From: Stappia stellulata
GTDB lineage: Bacteria; Pseudomonadota; Alphaproteobacteria; Rhizobiales; Stappiaceae
Assembly (NCBI RefSeq): GCF_020176715.1
Contig: NZ_JAIVMF010000005.1
Span: 124,001-188,000, forward strand
Direction: 5' to 3'
DNA length: 64,000 nt
Below the pieces are notes generated by a model that worked only from the letters and a program-made list of their open reading frames with translations, was not told the DNA's origin and made no database searches. Below, in pieces: positions 62,560-64,000 of the stretch. The position numbers were made by a program, and so were the translations under genes. Within the stretch, counting starts at the first letter, position 1. Each line of letters starts with the position of its first letter.

Positions 62560-63075
62560 ATGTTGTCACTCACCGACAGAAACTGGTCGCCCTACGCCGC
62601 CGGCGTGGTGATCGGCCTTCTTCAGATCCCGGCCTTCCTGCTGGTCGATACCGCGCTCGGCGCGTCCTCGTCCTTCGTGACCGCCGGCGGCTTCGTCGCG
62701 AGCCTCGTTGATCCGGCCGCGGCGCAGATCGACTATTTCGCCAAATACATGAGCAGCGGCAAATATTTCTGGCAGTCGGCGCTGGTCATCGGCATCGCGC
62801 TCGGCGCGTTCCTGTCGGCCACTATGTCCGGCTCGCGCCGCGCCAGCTTCTCGCCGGCCTGGACCCGCATGACGGGCGTCTCCAGCCTGTGGGGCCGGAT
62901 GGCGATGGGCTTTGCCGGCGGCTTCGTGCTGCTGCTCGGCGCGCGCATTGCCGGCGGCTGCACCTCGGGCCACGGCATTTCCGGCATGGCGCAGCTCGCC
63001 GTCGGATCCACGGTCGCGGTGGTCGCCATGTTCGCCGGCGGCATTCTCACCGCCGCCATGTTCAAGAAAGTCTAG
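62560..63075 (+). CDS. YeeE/YedE-family sulfur transport protein, first half
   Basis: Inner-membrane protein of 171 residues with four to five helices, half of a two-gene YeeE/YedE (DUF395) pair. The essential-type cysteine lies in RIAGGCTSGHGISGMAQL, about residue 134. Such proteins import thiosulfate or sulfur in a Cys-relay mode. AGGGAG precedes the ATG. The second half starts 11 bases after this stop. Confidence 0.88.
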   Translation: MLSLTDRNWSPYAAGVVIGLLQIPAFLLVDTALGASSSFVTAGGFVASLVDPAAAQIDYFAKYMSSGKYFWQSALVIGIALGAFLSATMSGSRRASFSPAWTRMTGVSSLWGRMAMGFAGGFVLLLGARIAGGCTSGHGISGMAQLAVGSTVAVVAMFAGGILTAAMFKKV

Positions 63076-63086
63076 GAGGTCTGGTC

Positions 63087-63704
63087 ATGTCTTTGTTCTG
63101 GCTCATCGTTCTCGGACTGGCCATGGGCCTGGTCTTTGGTGCCGCGCTGGAGAAAAGCCGCGTCATGGAGCCCGGCGTTCTCGTCGGCCAGTTCCAGTTC
63201 CGCAACTTCACCATGCTGAAGATGTTCCTCGCCGCCACCATCACCGGCCTGGTCGCGCTGGCGGTGCTGAACGGTCTCTTCGGCGTCGCGCTGCACCCCA
63301 AGGCCTTCGCCGTCGGCCCGGTCCTGATCGGCGGGCTGATCCTCGGGGTCGGCATCGCGCTTGCCGGCGCTTGCCCGGGAACCGCGCTCGCCCAGGCGGG
63401 CGCCGGCTACCGGGATGCCTGGGCGATCATTGCCGGCGGGGTCGCGGGCGCGATCTTCTACGGCTATGCCAAGGCGCCGATCGATGCGGCCCTTGGCTGG
63501 GGCGACTTCGGCAAGATCACTTTCGCCGACCTGCTGCCGCTGCCGTTCTGGGCGCTGGCGCTGATCTTCGCCGCGCTGCTTGCCGCCTTCCTCTTTGTGC
63601 TGGAGCGGCTCGCTCCCTGGCAGGAAGATCTCGCGCAGGCGGAAACCATGCTTGGCGATCCGGCCTGTTCCGATGGCGGTGCGCGCCCCGCGCCGGCGGA
63701 ATAG
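63087..63704 (+). CDS. YeeE/YedE-family sulfur transport protein, second half
   Basis: Membrane protein of 205 residues, partner of the preceding gene. The cysteine motif is GACPGTALAQAGAGY, about residue 96. A perfect AGGAGGT lies at the best distance from ATG 63087. The C-terminal tail beyond the last helix is charged. Pairs like this (PmpA/PmpB type) are often linked to a persulfide dioxygenase and a BigR regulator; neither is in view. Confidence 0.88.
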   Translation: MSLFWLIVLGLAMGLVFGAALEKSRVMEPGVLVGQFQFRNFTMLKMFLAATITGLVALAVLNGLFGVALHPKAFAVGPVLIGGLILGVGIALAGACPGTALAQAGAGYRDAWAIIAGGVAGAIFYGYAKAPIDAALGWGDFGKITFADLLPLPFWALALIFAALLAAFLFVLERLAPWQEDLAQAETMLGDPACSDGGARPAPAE

Positions 63705-63735
63705 GACGGTCCAGGCCTGATCCGCCTGGAAAGCG

Positions 63736-63768
63736 AAGCCCCCGGGAAAGCCCCTCCCGGGGGCTTTT
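63736..63768 (+). terminator. Intrinsic terminator after YeeE/YedE operon
   Basis: Arms AAGCCCCCGGGA (63736-63747) and TCCCGGGGGCTT (63755-63766) form a perfect 12-bp stem with a seven-base loop, followed by TT. Confidence 0.85.
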
Positions 63769-63867
63769 GCGGTGTGGGGGACAATCCGCGCAACGCCCGG
63801 CTTGCCGCCGGTCGCGGCAGGGGGCACTGTCGGATCGCAGATATCCGAACGAGATCCCGGGGGCCCC

Positions 63868-64000
63868 ATGCTTGGCGCATTGACCATCATCCTGTGCTGT
63901 CAACTGGCGGGGGAGGCGATCGTGGTCGCCACCGGATTGCCGGTGCCGGGCCCCGTGCTCGGCATGGTGTTCCTGTTCACCGGCCTCGTTGTTCGCGGCG
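63868..64000 (+). CDS. CidA/LrgA-family holin-like protein (cut by window end)
   Basis: The first 44 residues show the family start: LGALTIILCCQLAGEAIVV followed by GLPVPGPVLGMVFLF, matching the QL.GE and PIPGP.lGM motifs of CidA/LrgA small membrane proteins. These are thought to control murein hydrolase export or to transport organic acids. Its usual partner, LrgB/CidB, would lie beyond the window. GGGGG precedes the ATG. Confidence 0.8.
   Translation, partial: MLGALTIILCCQLAGEAIVVATGLPVPGPVLGMVFLFTGLVVRG

Overview
The window is GC-rich chromosomal DNA from an alphaproteobacterium, most likely of the order Hyphomicrobiales (Rhizobiales). Supporting this are a giant growth-pole-ring-like coiled-coil protein, a phosphate-starvation lipid-remodelling pair (PlcP/Agt type) behind a rhizobial PHO box, DUF2336 and CheZ-like proteins, an FnrL/FixK-type box and an Mla/MCE operon. 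The family (for example Stappiaceae) is only a guess. I recognised no rRNA or tRNA gene, CRISPR array, insertion sequence or replication origin.

Layout. 1-9.8 kb: adenine deaminase, acyl-CoA ligase, a helix-turn-helix/PBP-like regulator, two EamA-type exporters around an orphan molybdenum hydroxylase large subunit, and a stand-alone RAM-domain protein. 10-18.6 kb: orphan TRAP solute-binding protein, a TetR regulator divergent from a two-gene RND efflux operon, and a FadL porin. 18.6-30 kb: an atypical SDR protein, two small secreted proteins, the PlcP/Agt operon, threonine dehydratase, DUF2336 and CheZ-like proteins, an MFS transporter and the dgcN-dgcA pair for D-glutamate. 30-34.4 kb: MlaE/MlaF/MlaD/lipoprotein operon.

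34.6-37.5 kb holds one AT-richer gene for a NACHT NTPase with C-terminal pentapeptide repeats, probably an acquired anti-phage STAND protein. 37.6-43.1 kb encodes the large polar-growth-type coiled-coil protein, followed by a small basic protein, an Hpt phosphotransfer protein, a [2Fe-2S] ferredoxin, an MFS transporter and a DUF2267 protein.

46.6-49.2 kb is the most unusual part. It is a tandem array, period about 828 bp, of a nucleotidyltransferase-like toxin C-terminus and a downstream acidic immunity-like gene, read leftward. The first toxin is interrupted by an in-frame TAG and a one-base frameshift. The second is a headless cassette with an Asp-to-Asn change in its catalytic motif. The third is a stub fused to the end of the DUF2267 gene. 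Both immunity-like genes are intact. This looks like a decaying polymorphic-toxin locus.

49.3-64 kb: B12/radical SAM protein, fasciclin protein, universal stress protein with an FNR-type box, Pat-like acetyltransferase, Lrp regulator divergent from an indolepyruvate:ferredoxin oxidoreductase, DmpA-type peptidase with a flavin reductase, L,D-transpeptidase, a YeeE/YedE sulfur-transport pair behind a perfect inverted repeat, and the start of a CidA/LrgA gene cut by the window edge.
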